From: Bacteroidota bacterium
Lineage (GTDB): Bacteria; Bacteroidota; Bacteroidia; Flavobacteriales; Weeksellaceae
Assembly (NCBI GenBank): GCA_023419095.1
Contig: JAEZYN010000025.1
Coordinates: 1-40,837 of the forward strand
Length of the DNA stretch: 40,837 bases
Direction: 5' to 3'
Each line of letters opens with the position of its first letter. The first letter of the stretch is position 1. The notes under the pieces were generated by a model. That model was given only the letters and a program-made list of their open reading frames with translations. It was not told the origin of the DNA and did not search any database. Both the position numbers and the translations under genes were made by a program. This document shows positions 7,923-16,502 of this stretch, piece by piece.

Positions 7923-9371
7923 TTAAAATTGAAGTGAAAACGGACCCTCAAAATAGGTTTCGAACGAATCTAAAAGTTCCCCTTTCTGATCATAAACGCC
8001 AATTTTGACATTTTGTTTTGAAAATTTGATTTCGTTTTCCGGGAAACTGATGTTCACGGTACCTTTGGTCATCTGGTCACGTTTGAGTAAAATTTTATTG
8101 TCTGAACTCAGCGTGATGACGCCGTGCGCAGGTTCAATTATTTTTATAGTTACCAGCTGATCTTCATTTGACTTGTTAAGGAAGGTGTAGTTGTAAGTGT
8201 TAGTGATCTTCCCTTCACGAATAAAATAGGTTGTTCCCGCAGGTTTGATAAATTTGGCTTCCATACTTCCGCGGTTGGTTAAAAGGAAACCTAAAAAACC
8301 TACCAGAAGAAGCAAAACCACGGTATAAGCCTTCATCTTGCCGGTAAATTTGAAGGATTCTTCTTTTTCGATCTCATCTTCCGTCGCGTAACGAATCAGG
8401 CCAAGCGGAAGTCCCACTTTTAGCATCACCTCGTCGCAGGCATCGATACAGGCGGTGCAGTTTACGCATTCAAGCTGCTGCCCATCACGGATATCAATCC
8501 CGGTTGGACAGACTACAACACATTGATTACAGTCAATACAATCACCTTTTCCTTCGGCACGGCGGTCTTCGCCTTTGCGCCATTTCGAGCGGTTTTCACC
8601 ACGTTTAAAATCGTAATAAACGTTGATGGTCTGTTTATCTATCAGCACACCCTGCAGCCTTCCGTATGGGCACACGAGCGTACATACCTGCTCGCGGAAC
8701 CACGCAAATGTGAAATAAAATGCCGCGGTGAAGAGAATCATTACAAGAAAGCTTGTAAAGTTGTTCATTGGGCCTTGTTTCACCATTTCGAAAACTTCCT
8801 GGTAGCCTACGATGTACATGAACATCCAGTGTGTGATCACCAGTGATATAATGATGAATATCGACCATTTTAAAGACCGTTTCCAGATTTTCTCTGCATC
8901 CCATTCCTGACGGTCAAGTTTCATCTGTTTGTTCCGGTCACCTTCGATGAGATAATCTATCTTACGGAAAATCATTTCGAGGAAAATGGTCTGCGGACAG
9001 ATCCAGCCACAAAATATCCGACCGAAAACTACGGTAAAGAGAATGATAAAAACAATGGATGTAATGGCTCCCAGCGCCAATATAAAGAAGTCCTGAAGAT
9101 AAAATGGCTGACCGCCGATAAAGAACTGCCGCTCAACAAAATTGAGCATCAGGAACGGGTTGCCATTTATGGTTATAAAAGGAAGTGCGAAAAAGATAGC
9201 AAGGAGAAACCAAGCGACCACCGTTCTGTAATTGGTGTATCTTCCTTTAGGTTTACGCGGGAAAACCCATTTTCGTTTCCCCGACTGATCCATAGTTCCC
9301 ACAGAGTCGCGGAAAGTTTCTGCTTCCACTACCTGGTTCTGACCGCCCTTCAAAAATTGATCATCCGACAT
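7923..9371 (-). CDS. ccoG: cytochrome c oxidase accessory protein CcoG (RdxA/FixG)
   Basis: This 482-residue membrane ferredoxin is a copper-reducing assembly factor for cbb3 oxidase. It has an N-terminal cytoplasmic part, then membrane helices with CGWICPQT (about residue 120) and CTLVCPYGR. A 2x[4Fe-4S] ferredoxin domain follows (CIDCNQCVVVCP and CVNCTACIDACD), then another helix and a C-terminal periplasmic Ig-like domain. All expected cysteines are present. It is separated from ccoP by about 100 bases holding a strong terminator-like hairpin, so it may be expressed at a lower level than the structural genes or from another promoter. Confidence 0.95.
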   Translation of the reverse strand: MSDDQFLKGGQNQVVEAETFRDSVGTMDQSGKRKWVFPRKPKGRYTNYRTVVAWFLLAIFFALPFITINGNPFLMLNFVERQFFIGGQPFYLQDFFILALGAITSIVFIILFTVVFGRIFCGWICPQTIFLEMIFRKIDYLIEGDRNKQMKLDRQEWDAEKIWKRSLKWSIFIIISLVITHWMFMYIVGYQEVFEMVKQGPMNNFTSFLVMILFTAAFYFTFAWFREQVCTLVCPYGRLQGVLIDKQTINVYYDFKRGENRSKWRKGEDRRAEGKGDCIDCNQCVVVCPTGIDIRDGQQLECVNCTACIDACDEVMLKVGLPLGLIRYATEDEIEKEESFKFTGKMKAYTVVLLLLVGFLGFLLTNRGSMEAKFIKPAGTTYFIREGKITNTYNYTFLNKSNEDQLVTIKIIEPAHGVITLSSDNKILLKRDQMTKGTVNISFPENEIKFSKQNVKIGVYDQKGELLDSFETYFEGPFSLQF

Positions 9372-9391
9372 ACTACAAACTCATTTTTTTT

Positions 9392-9445
9392 AAAAACAAA
9401 AAACATAATCCGCTATTTTTTTTTATTTAATAACGCATTATGTTT
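9392..9445 (-). terminator. intra-operon terminator/attenuator between ccoP and ccoG
   Basis: Read on the minus strand, a 12-base arm (9445-9434, AAACATAATGCG) faces CGGATTATGTTT (9412-9401) with one mismatch and a 21-base A/T loop. The tract TTTTTTGTTTTT follows. It has the form of an intrinsic terminator, but lies inside the gene order ccoP then ccoG, so partial read-through is likely. Confidence 0.6.
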
Positions 9446-9472
9446 AAGATTATATTTCGGTAGGAAAATTTA

Positions 9473-10351
9473 TTATTTCTCCCACGCTGCAGGTTCTCCC
9501 TGCGGTGCTGCTCCGCCATTGGCGGGCGTTACCGGAGGTTGCTCCTGATTTATATGATAAACATAAGCTGCTACATTCTGAATATCGAAACCGGAAAGCA
9601 CGTTGTTTTTTCCGAATGCCTGCATGGTAGGGTTGTTTTGGCTACCATTCTCAACCATGTGGAAAACATTTTTAAATAAAGTTTTTTCCGGTTGGTTAAT
9701 CCACGCATTATCAGTCAGGTTCGGACCAATTCCTCCGCGGCCACCTTCACCGTGACAAGTAACACAGTTGGTTTTGAAAACCTCTTCTCCTGCTGCAATG
9801 TTGTCCGGGCTATATTCCGCGTTTTCTATGGTTGGCGGCGGTGTATTTTTCATATATTCAGCAATGCTTGCTGTCTGTGCTGCGTATTCTTCATCATATT
9901 CCGGCATTTGATGACCAAAATCTGTGAAGGAATAAGCCACGAGATAAACGACGCAATATGCAACGCCGAAATAGAACAGACCCAGCCACCATTTTGGCAG
10001 TTGGTTGTCGAGTTCCATGATACCGTCGAAACCATGGTCGATAAGAATATCCTTTTCCTCACTTGCAGACTGTTTCTTGAATGCACTTTCATAAAGTCCT
10101 TTAAAGTACGGAACTTTTTTCGCCTCCAGATATTCCAGTTTTTCCTGCTCTGTTAGGGTTTTGAATTTAGCATTTTCCACCAAATCTCCGATGGCATGCT
10201 GAATCATCGCAATGATGCTCACAATGATTACCGTGCCCCAAAAATAGGGTGAGAGAAGAAATGAGGAGTTCTGTATAAACATATAGCAAACCACCATAAG
10301 TAGCGCTACTATCACAAGAATGGTTACGAAAACCGGTGTTCTCTGTTTCAT
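9473..10351 (-). CDS. ccoP: cbb3-type cytochrome c oxidase subunit III (CcoP), mono-heme
   Basis: This 292-residue subunit brings electrons to the oxidase. It has two N-terminal hydrophobic segments (about 8-50) and then the typical CcoP stretch HGFDGIMELDNQLPKWW before a third helix. A C-terminal periplasmic cytochrome c domain has one heme site, CVTCH (about 197-201), and a distal Met candidate in PTMQAFG. Proteobacterial CcoP usually carries two hemes; this one has one, as is common in Bacteroidota. It ends in a Pro/Ala/Gly-rich tail. It follows ccoQ by 17 bases. Confidence 0.93.
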   Translation of the reverse strand: MKQRTPVFVTILVIVALLMVVCYMFIQNSSFLLSPYFWGTVIIVSIIAMIQHAIGDLVENAKFKTLTEQEKLEYLEAKKVPYFKGLYESAFKKQSASEEKDILIDHGFDGIMELDNQLPKWWLGLFYFGVAYCVVYLVAYSFTDFGHQMPEYDEEYAAQTASIAEYMKNTPPPTIENAEYSPDNIAAGEEVFKTNCVTCHGEGGRGGIGPNLTDNAWINQPEKTLFKNVFHMVENGSQNNPTMQAFGKNNVLSGFDIQNVAAYVYHINQEQPPVTPANGGAAPQGEPAAWEK

Positions 10352-10368
10352 GGGTATTTAATTAAAAA

Positions 10369-10560
10369 TTAAAAATTTTTGTCTTCGGTATCATCGTCTA
10401 AAGGGGCGTTGGCTTCCTCGTCATAAAATTTCTTCGGTCTCGAAAACACGTAGTATACAATTCCCAGGAAAAATATAAGGAACAATATTAACGCCAATGT
10501 TTGGTACAGGCCCGTATTTCCGGAGTTCGAAAGAATATCTTTTACATTTTGAGGAATCAT
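10369..10560 (-). CDS. ccoQ: cbb3 oxidase subunit IV-like protein (CcoQ)
   Basis: A 63-residue protein with one membrane helix (about 19-39) followed by FSRPKKFYDEEANAPLDDD. The pattern of helix, Arg/Lys, aromatic, then an acidic tail is the usual form of CcoQ, which stabilises the interaction of CcoP with the catalytic core. It sits between ccoNO and ccoP at the normal place, with 28 bases after ccoNO and 17 before ccoP. Short membrane proteins diverge fast, so the call rests largely on position. Confidence 0.8.
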   Translation of the reverse strand: MIPQNVKDILSNSGNTGLYQTLALILFLIFFLGIVYYVFSRPKKFYDEEANAPLDDDTEDKNF

Positions 10561-10588
10561 TGCTTTACCTTTTTTAAATGTTTAGAAA

Positions 10589-12868
10589 CTATTTCGTACT
10601 CGCCGTTTGAATTTCAGTTGTCTTGATGTCTGTCCCGAGTCTTTGCAGATACGCTATCAGTGCGACAATTTCCTTCTTCTCAAGCGGTGTGAAGTTAGCA
10701 CCTTCCGCAGCTTTTTTATCGGCATAAGCCTTTTTCACATCAGCGGCTTCGGCGTAAATTTGACTTACGATCAATGAAGCCTGATTATCTGCCCATGTAT
10801 CAGCTGAGTCAATCTGTGCCTGAGTGTAGGGAACATCAAAAGCATTTTTCATCAGTTCAACCTTAGCGACCATTTTGCTTCGGTCCAGATCATTAGATAT
10901 CAGCCACGGATATCTTGGCATGATAGATCCTGCGGAGGTTACACGCGGGTTCAGCATATGTCTGTAATGCCATGAACTCGGGTTTTTACCGCCCTGTCTG
11001 TGAAGATCCGGTCCTGTTCTTTTAGATCCCCAAAGGAAAGGTCGGTCATATACGAATTCACCTGCCTTAGAATACTGTCCGTTTTTACCGTTGAACCGTA
11101 CAACTTCATCACGGAACGGACGGATCATCTGCGTGTGACATGCGTTACAGCCTTCGCGAATATAGAGATCTCGTCCTTCAAGTTCAAGCGGCGTATAAGG
11201 TTTCACCGCAGAAATAGTAGGTACATTGTCTTTTATCGCCAATGTTGGAAGGATTTCAATAGCACCGCCGATCGCTACCGCAACAAAGGAAAGTACAGTA
11301 AGCAGAACCGGAGTTCTCTCCAGCCAAAGGTGATATCCTTCACCTTCTTTTCTTTTCTTGCTCACATTACCTAATGCAGGTGCCTCAGCAGGTACTTCCT
11401 TCTGGAAAGATCCCTGACGTACTGTCGCCACTACGTTGATTGCCATAAGAATAGCTCCGGAGATGTAAAGCAAACCGCCTAGGAATCTCATTTGGTAATA
11501 AGGAATAATTGCCGTTACTGTATCCAGGAAGTTTTTGTAAACCAAAGTTCCGTCCGGATTAAACTGTTTCCACATCAATCCCTGTGTAAATCCGGCGATG
11601 TAAAGTGGTACTGCATAGAAGATAATACCTAATGTACCCAGCCAGAAATGCCAGTTGGCTAATTTTACAGACCAAAGTTTAGTTCTCCACATGATCGGTA
11701 GAAGGTAATAGATCATACCGAAAGTCATGAATCCGTTCCAGCCCAATGCACCGATGTGTACGTGACCGATAACCCAATCCGTATAGTGTCCGATTTTATT
11801 TAATGTTTTCGTTGCTAAAAGTGGTCCTTCGAAGGTCGCCATACCGTAGCAAGTAATCGCCACTACGAAAAACTTCAATACCGGGTTTTCACGAACCTTA
11901 TCCCAAGCGCCACGAAGTGTAAGAAGTCCGTTAAGCATACCTCCCCACGACGGTGCGATAAGCATAATAGAGAATCCGGTACCCAGAGCCTGTGCCCAAC
12001 CTGGAATTGCCGTGTACTGCAGGTGGTGCGGACCCGCCCAGATGTATACGAAAATAAGCGACCAGAAGTGAATAATTGATAATTTGTAAGAGAAAACCGG
12101 ACGGTTTGCAGCTTTTGGCAGGAAGTAGTACATCAGACCCAGAATTGGAGTCGTAAGTACGAATGCTACCGCATTGTGACCGTACCACCACTGCACCAAG
12201 GCATCTTTTACACCGGCATACGCTGAATAAGATTTCCATCCTGCAAACGAAAGCGGAACTTCAAGATTGTTGAAAATATGCAGCATCGCAATCGCTACCC
12301 AGGTGCCCAGGTAAAACCAGATTGCTACATATAAGTGGCGTACTCTTCTTTTAACAATAGTTCCGAACATGTTGATACCGAAGATCACCCATATCACCGT
12401 AATAAGAATATCGATCGGCCATTCGTGTTCTGCATATTCTTTTGAAGTGTTGATACCCATCAGGAACGTAATCACTACCGAAACGATCATCAGCTGCCAG
12501 CCCCAGAAATGGATCCAGGAAAGGGTGTCGCTGTACATGCGCGCTTTCAGCAGTCGCTGGATTGAATAATATGCACCAGCAAAGAAACCGTTACAGACAA
12601 ATGCGAAGATCACCGCGCTGGTATGCAGCATACGGATTCGTCCAAAACCGAACGCACCCTGCGAATTGATCAGACCCTGCAGATTTCCGCTTTGCAAGCT
12701 TTTAATGGTGGTGTCATCGGTTCCAAAAATAAATTCGGGAAGTTCCGGATAGAACAGCATTAGCGCAGCAATAAGGCCAAGTAAAAATCCTACGAGACCG
12801 AATACAACGGTCGCATATAGGAATGCCCGCACAATATTGTTGTCGTAACTAAACTTTTGTGTTTCCAT
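10589..12868 (-). CDS. ccoN: cbb3 oxidase subunits I and II fused (CcoNO)
   Basis: A fused catalytic subunit of 759 residues. The first ~480 residues are CcoN, a heme-copper oxidase with about 12 helices; WWYGHNAVAF carries a Cu-B histidine and the following HHL and H-x-H segments (GPHHLQY, GHVHIGALGWNG) carry the other ligands. After a helix near 520, the CcoO part follows with EGCNACHTQMIRPF (heme c at about residue 573). It reduces oxygen at low concentration and pumps protons. I use the ATG at 12868 (METQKF) rather than the GTG 12 bases upstream, which would overlap ccoS. The fusion is usual in Bacteroidota. Confidence 0.95.
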   Translation of the reverse strand: METQKFSYDNNIVRAFLYATVVFGLVGFLLGLIAALMLFYPELPEFIFGTDDTTIKSLQSGNLQGLINSQGAFGFGRIRMLHTSAVIFAFVCNGFFAGAYYSIQRLLKARMYSDTLSWIHFWGWQLMIVSVVITFLMGINTSKEYAEHEWPIDILITVIWVIFGINMFGTIVKRRVRHLYVAIWFYLGTWVAIAMLHIFNNLEVPLSFAGWKSYSAYAGVKDALVQWWYGHNAVAFVLTTPILGLMYYFLPKAANRPVFSYKLSIIHFWSLIFVYIWAGPHHLQYTAIPGWAQALGTGFSIMLIAPSWGGMLNGLLTLRGAWDKVRENPVLKFFVVAITCYGMATFEGPLLATKTLNKIGHYTDWVIGHVHIGALGWNGFMTFGMIYYLLPIMWRTKLWSVKLANWHFWLGTLGIIFYAVPLYIAGFTQGLMWKQFNPDGTLVYKNFLDTVTAIIPYYQMRFLGGLLYISGAILMAINVVATVRQGSFQKEVPAEAPALGNVSKKRKEGEGYHLWLERTPVLLTVLSFVAVAIGGAIEILPTLAIKDNVPTISAVKPYTPLELEGRDLYIREGCNACHTQMIRPFRDEVVRFNGKNGQYSKAGEFVYDRPFLWGSKRTGPDLHRQGGKNPSSWHYRHMLNPRVTSAGSIMPRYPWLISNDLDRSKMVAKVELMKNAFDVPYTQAQIDSADTWADNQASLIVSQIYAEAADVKKAYADKKAAEGANFTPLEKKEIVALIAYLQRLGTDIKTTEIQTASTK

Positions 12869-12872
12869 ATTA

Positions 12873-13085
12873 TTATTCACTTATTTCGTCTGTTTTTTTG
12901 TTTTGTTGCTCACTCTGTTCAGTGGTTTTAGTATCATTTTTTACGATTTCGTTATCGAGCAAAATGCGCACTGCGGGCGATTCGTCATCTTCGAACTGCC
13001 CCTTTCTCGCACTTATTATAAAGATGATTAAGAAAATTACAGCTACTGAAACGCTGCATAGAATCATTAAATATAAAATATCCAT
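12873..13085 (-). CDS. ccoS: cbb3 oxidase assembly protein CcoS
   Basis: A 70-residue protein starting at ATG 13085 (MDILYLMIL). It has one N-terminal membrane helix, then SARKGQFEDDESPAVRILLD, which is the CcoS signature (FDD-x-x-SPA-x-R-I/M-L). CcoS is needed for cofactor insertion into cbb3 oxidase. The C-terminal tail is longer and more Gln/Lys/Glu-rich than in many homologues. It precedes ccoNO by 4 bases, and a good -7 promoter box lies 9 bases upstream of its start, so it opens the structural operon. Confidence 0.9.
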   Translation of the reverse strand: MDILYLMILCSVSVAVIFLIIFIISARKGQFEDDESPAVRILLDNEIVKNDTKTTEQSEQQNKKTDEISE

Positions 13086-13094
13086 ATTCCAGTG

Positions 13095-13102
13095 CAAATT
13101 TA
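13095..13102 (-). promoter_or_regulatory. -7 box (TAAATTTG) of the ccoS-ccoNO-ccoQ-ccoP operon
   Basis: On the minus strand TAAATTTG ends 9 bases before the ccoS ATG. A TTTG lies 14 bases further upstream, closer than the usual 17-23, so the -33 element is doubtful. The rest of the ~170-base gap to the ccoI stop is A/T-rich and holds no gene that I can see. Confidence 0.5.
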
Positions 13103-13253
13103 GCGAAAAACCACTTCAAAATTACTTAAAATTTATGATAATATTATATTATGCACTCTTCGGGTTTAACATAAAATTAGCATACTCAATTATTTTAAAA
13201 CTTAAGTTACTGATTGATAATTTATTAAATCTTCACTCCTACACCTTCTGTCG

Positions 13254-15647
13254 CTAATCTGTATTCAGTCTAAAATACTTCAGGCTTCTCCACCACGTAC
13301 TTACGGAGGTGAAAGCCACTACTGTTATCGAACTGATGGGCATAATGATTGCCGCGAAAAGTGGCGACATATTTCCGCTGACCGCAAAACTCAGCCCGAT
13401 GATATTATAAAAAAAGCTGATTCCGAATGTGATTTTCACAATCGACATCGCATCTTTGCTGAAATTTAAATAATCGTCCAGCGCGGGAAGTTTGGCTCCC
13501 GCCATGATGACGTCTGATGAAGGCGTGAAAGCGTGCGTGTCGTCTGCTACCGCAATTCCGACGTCGCTTTGTTTCAATGCGCCTGCATCATTGAGGCCAT
13601 CGCCGATCATCGCAACCTTTTCCCCGCGGCTTTGTAACGTCTGAATGTACTTCAGTTTGTCTTCCGGGCTTTGGTTAAAAGCCATTCCGGCAGCGTGCGG
13701 AATAATTTTGCCCAGCGATTTTTCCTCAGATGAGTTGTCCCCGCTCAGGATATGCACAGCGTATGTCTTTATGTTTTTAAACAACTGATTTAAATTCGGC
13801 CGGTATTCATTCTTGAATACATATTTCGCCAACAGTTCATCATTCTTGCTGATATAGACGGCGGTTTCCAGGTTTTTTGGCTCCGCACCCACGAATCTCG
13901 CAGAACCTATTTTGTAGCGGATGCCGCGTACTTCCGCTTCGTAGCCTTTTCCGGCGGTTTCGGTAAAATTACTTACCGGAAAATGTTCGTCGGAGACGGG
14001 CAAAAACTCATACAGTGTTTTTGAAAGTGGGTGATTTGAGTTGTTCAGCAAGGTTTTAATGTTTTTTAAATCAAACTCATCCAACTCAGCGCCTTCCAAT
14101 GCGATATTGGCTTTGCTGCTATGTGTAATAGTGCCGGTTTTATCAAAAACCAATGATGTGGCTTTAGCCAGTTTCTCAATAGTGAGTGTGTCCTTTACGT
14201 AAAATTTATTCCGTCCCAAAATACGCATCACATGTCCGAAAGTAAACGGCGCCGAAAGTGCCAAAGCGCATGGACAGGCGATAATCAGGATGGCGGCAAC
14301 CACCTGGAACATTTTTTCAAAATCGACCTGCGCCCAGTATATGCCCGCGATCAGCGTAATTCCGAGTATGATAAAAGTAAAATACTTCGAAATTTTGTTT
14401 GTCAGCGTATCGAGGCCGGTCTCGTGTTTTTTAAACGCTTCTTTATTCCAAAGCTGTGTTAAATAACTTTGGTTGACGGTTTTGATAACTTCAAGTTCGA
14501 GCGCCGATCCCACCTGTTTGCCGCCTGCAAAAATTTTATCGCCCGGTTTTTTGGGGACGGATGCGCTTTCACCCGTGATAAAACTGTTGTCGATGTTGCC
14601 TTCGCCACTTATTAAAATAGCATCCACCGGGATAATCTCCTGATTCCGGACCAAAATTCGGTGTCCAACTTCCAGTTCTGAAAGCAGTACGTTTTCATGC
14701 TGACCATTAAAATCAACTTTAGTCACTGCTATCGGATAAAATGACTTGTAATCTCGGTCGTAGGAGAGTGCGCCATAAGTCCGCTGCTGGAAAAGTTTAC
14801 CTAACAACATAAAAAACAGTAATCCGCAAAGCGTGTCAAAGTAGCCCGGCCCGTAATCTGTCAGTATTTCGTAAATACTGCGGCCATAAAGCATTATGAT
14901 ACCTAAAACGATAGGAACATCGATGTTCACCACTTTGCTTTTCAGTCCGTACCAAGCGGAAGAAAAATAGCCAGAGGCTGAATAAAAAACAACCGGCGTC
15001 GCCAGTGAGAATGTGATAAAACGGAAAAGATGTTTGTATTTTTCCATCCAGAAATCCGTCGTGCCCATGATTTGCTCGGCATATTCGGGATAGCTGAAAA
15101 ACATGCCGTTCCCAAACGCGAAACCTGCAACTGCCAGTTTTAGAATCAATGAGCGGTCATATTTTTCCTCTTTTCTCTCGGCAGATTCTAATGTGATGAC
15201 GGGTTTATAACCCAGATTCGTAAGGAATTTTGCGAGATCGCTGAGTGGAAGTTTATTAGAATTAAATGAAATCTGAACCGTCTTCCGCGTAAAGTTGACC
15301 TGAGAATATTTAATGTTTTTGTTCAGCGTGTGCAGACTTTCAAGAAGCCATATACAGCTGGAACAGTGGATTACCGGAATTTTAAAGTTGACAATTGTCG
15401 TATCGCCTTCCGAAAAATCTGTGATTCTGCCGAAAATTTCTGGCGTATCAAGGTAATCAAACTGAGAATTCTGCGACTCATCGGGCCGTATTCCGGACTG
15501 TCTGTTGAGTTCATAGAAATCACCTAAATTATTTAAGTTTAAAATTTCATAGACCGATTTGCACCCCGCACAGCAGAACTCTTTACCGTCAAATGCAATA
15601 CGCTCTTTCACGATACTTTGGCCACAGTGGAAACAGTTTTCAGACAT
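13254..15647 (-). CDS. ccoI: copper-transporting P1B-type ATPase of the cbb3 locus (CcoI/FixI)
   Basis: This protein of 797 residues moves copper across the inner membrane for cbb3 assembly. An N-terminal zinc-finger-like domain (CFHCG at 5-9; CCAGC at 25-29) is followed by a heavy-metal-associated domain with CSSC (95-98). Further on come the membrane CPC site (IIACPCALALSAP), the phosphorylation site DKTGT, the HP locus (SNHPLSK) and the hinge GDGLNDAGAL. I start at ATG 15647 (MSENCFHCG); an upstream in-frame ATG would add eight residues that are atypical. It is divergent from the Crp/Fnr-type gene and upstream of ccoS with a 168-base gap. Confidence 0.93.
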   Translation of the reverse strand: MSENCFHCGQSIVKERIAFDGKEFCCAGCKSVYEILNLNNLGDFYELNRQSGIRPDESQNSQFDYLDTPEIFGRITDFSEGDTTIVNFKIPVIHCSSCIWLLESLHTLNKNIKYSQVNFTRKTVQISFNSNKLPLSDLAKFLTNLGYKPVITLESAERKEEKYDRSLILKLAVAGFAFGNGMFFSYPEYAEQIMGTTDFWMEKYKHLFRFITFSLATPVVFYSASGYFSSAWYGLKSKVVNIDVPIVLGIIMLYGRSIYEILTDYGPGYFDTLCGLLFFMLLGKLFQQRTYGALSYDRDYKSFYPIAVTKVDFNGQHENVLLSELEVGHRILVRNQEIIPVDAILISGEGNIDNSFITGESASVPKKPGDKIFAGGKQVGSALELEVIKTVNQSYLTQLWNKEAFKKHETGLDTLTNKISKYFTFIILGITLIAGIYWAQVDFEKMFQVVAAILIIACPCALALSAPFTFGHVMRILGRNKFYVKDTLTIEKLAKATSLVFDKTGTITHSSKANIALEGAELDEFDLKNIKTLLNNSNHPLSKTLYEFLPVSDEHFPVSNFTETAGKGYEAEVRGIRYKIGSARFVGAEPKNLETAVYISKNDELLAKYVFKNEYRPNLNQLFKNIKTYAVHILSGDNSSEEKSLGKIIPHAAGMAFNQSPEDKLKYIQTLQSRGEKVAMIGDGLNDAGALKQSDVGIAVADDTHAFTPSSDVIMAGAKLPALDDYLNFSKDAMSIVKITFGISFFYNIIGLSFAVSGNMSPLFAAIIMPISSITVVAFTSVSTWWRSLKYFRLNTD

Positions 15648-15668
15648 TATAGGGGCAAAAAAGAGATG

Positions 15669-15676
15669 CAAACTTA
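15669..15676 (-). promoter_or_regulatory. -7 box (TAAGTTTG) of ccoI
   Basis: TAAGTTTG on the minus strand fits TAnnTTTG and gives a leader of roughly 15 bases before ATG 15647. No clear -33 TTG is seen. It lies back to back with the promoter of the divergent regulator gene. Confidence 0.45.
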
Positions 15677-15687
15677 TGACAATTATA

Positions 15688-15719
15688 TTTGTGCTAAGGC
15701 TTTAAAAATGCTATTTTTG
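15688..15719 (+). promoter_or_regulatory. promoter of the Crp/Fnr-type regulator gene
   Basis: TTTG (15688-15691), 20 bases, then TATTTTTG (15712-15719) matches the full Bacteroidota promoter layout TTTG-N19/20-TAnnTTTG. The predicted start is about 13 bases before the ATG at 15739. Confidence 0.7.
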
Positions 15720-15738
15720 CTGATAAATGTCATAAATT

Positions 15739-16452
15739 ATGTCGCTGGAAAAACAAAAGTTGATCGAGGAAAATCTATTACAAGTATTTAGTGATGAGTC
15801 GTTTAAAGAAATGTTGTCTGTCGATGATTATTCGCAATACATTAGCACTAAACAGAACCTGAAATTCCGGAAAGGACAGACCATCTTTGACGATGGAGGG
15901 ACGCCGAACGGCGTTTATTTTTTGAATAAAGGTACCGCGAAACTCAGCAAACAGGGCGTGTACGGGAAGGAACAGATTCTGAGGTTCATAAAAGAAGGTG
16001 ACCTAATCGGTTATCGTTCACTTCTTTGCGGCGAGCAGTTTCAGGCCAAAGCGGAAGCAATGACCGACGTGGAAGCTACTTTTTTGCCTTCTGATGTTTT
16101 TTTGCACATGCTGGAAGTGGCGCCCAAACTTTCGTTCCTAATGTTGCAAAAAATCGCTTTCGAGCTGGGTGAATCTTCAAATACGGTGACCGTTTTAGCC
16201 CAGAAAACCGTGCGCGAGCGTTTGGCAGAAATACTTCTCCTGCTCGAGCAAAAATTGGGCACGGATCCGGAAGGTTTTATCAAAATAACTTTAACCCGTG
16301 AAGAAATTGCAAACCTGGTAGGGACTGCGACGGAAAGCGCGATCCGGTTGATTTCTGAATTTAAGCAGGACGGCCTGATCGAAGCAGACGGACGTAGCCT
16401 TAAAATACTCAATCACGAAAAACTGATCAAACTCGGTCACGTGACTTTGTAG
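15739..16452 (+). CDS. Crp/Fnr family transcriptional regulator
   Basis: A 237-residue protein. An N-terminal cyclic-nucleotide-binding-type beta barrel (about 35-125, with FRKGQTIFDDGGTPNGVYFLNKG) is followed by a long dimerisation helix and a C-terminal winged helix (LTREEIANLVGTATESAIRLISEFKQDG, the recognition helix). It lacks the N-terminal cysteine cluster of true Fnr; the only cysteine I see is in RSLLCGEQF. It is therefore unlikely to sense oxygen by a [4Fe-4S] cluster of the Fnr kind. Being divergent from the cbb3 locus, it is a good candidate regulator of that locus; this is inferred from position. Confidence 0.88.
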   Translation: MSLEKQKLIEENLLQVFSDESFKEMLSVDDYSQYISTKQNLKFRKGQTIFDDGGTPNGVYFLNKGTAKLSKQGVYGKEQILRFIKEGDLIGYRSLLCGEQFQAKAEAMTDVEATFLPSDVFLHMLEVAPKLSFLMLQKIAFELGESSNTVTVLAQKTVRERLAEILLLLEQKLGTDPEGFIKITLTREEIANLVGTATESAIRLISEFKQDGLIEADGRSLKILNHEKLIKLGHVTL

Positions 16453-16471
16453 TTTTTAATGACTTCCGGTA

Positions 16472-16487
16472 TATTTAAATTTAAATA
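16472..16487. repeat. 16-bp perfect A/T palindrome upstream of panB
   Basis: TATTTAAATTTAAATA reads the same on both strands. It lies 15 bases before the panB start and overlaps near-consensus -7 sequence (TAAATTTA). It could be an operator or simply an A/T-rich promoter core. Confidence 0.3.
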
Positions 16488-16502
16488 AAACGACAAAACC
16501 TA

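Noticed and set aside
11000..11374. Long open frames on the strand opposite the large genes (for example across ccoNO, aconitase, metK)
   Set aside because: They are antisense shadows without signal peptides, motifs or start contexts of their own.
12869..12880. GTG start for CcoNO four codons upstream
   Set aside because: It overlaps the ccoS stop; the ATG at 12868 gives the standard N-terminus with a 4-base gap.
13211..13230. FNR-like TTGAT-N4-half site upstream of ccoS
   Set aside because: The second half does not match ATCAA, it lies over 100 bases from the -7 box, and the region is A/T-rich enough for chance matches.
15679..15692. ACAA-N6-TTGT inverted repeat between ccoI and the Crp/Fnr-type gene as an operator
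   Set aside because: Only four-base arms; it fits neither a CRP nor an FNR consensus well. Kept out of the feature list.
16472..16487. A/T palindrome as a special regulatory element
   Set aside because: Listed as a weak repeat only; A/T-rich promoter cores often give such palindromes by chance.
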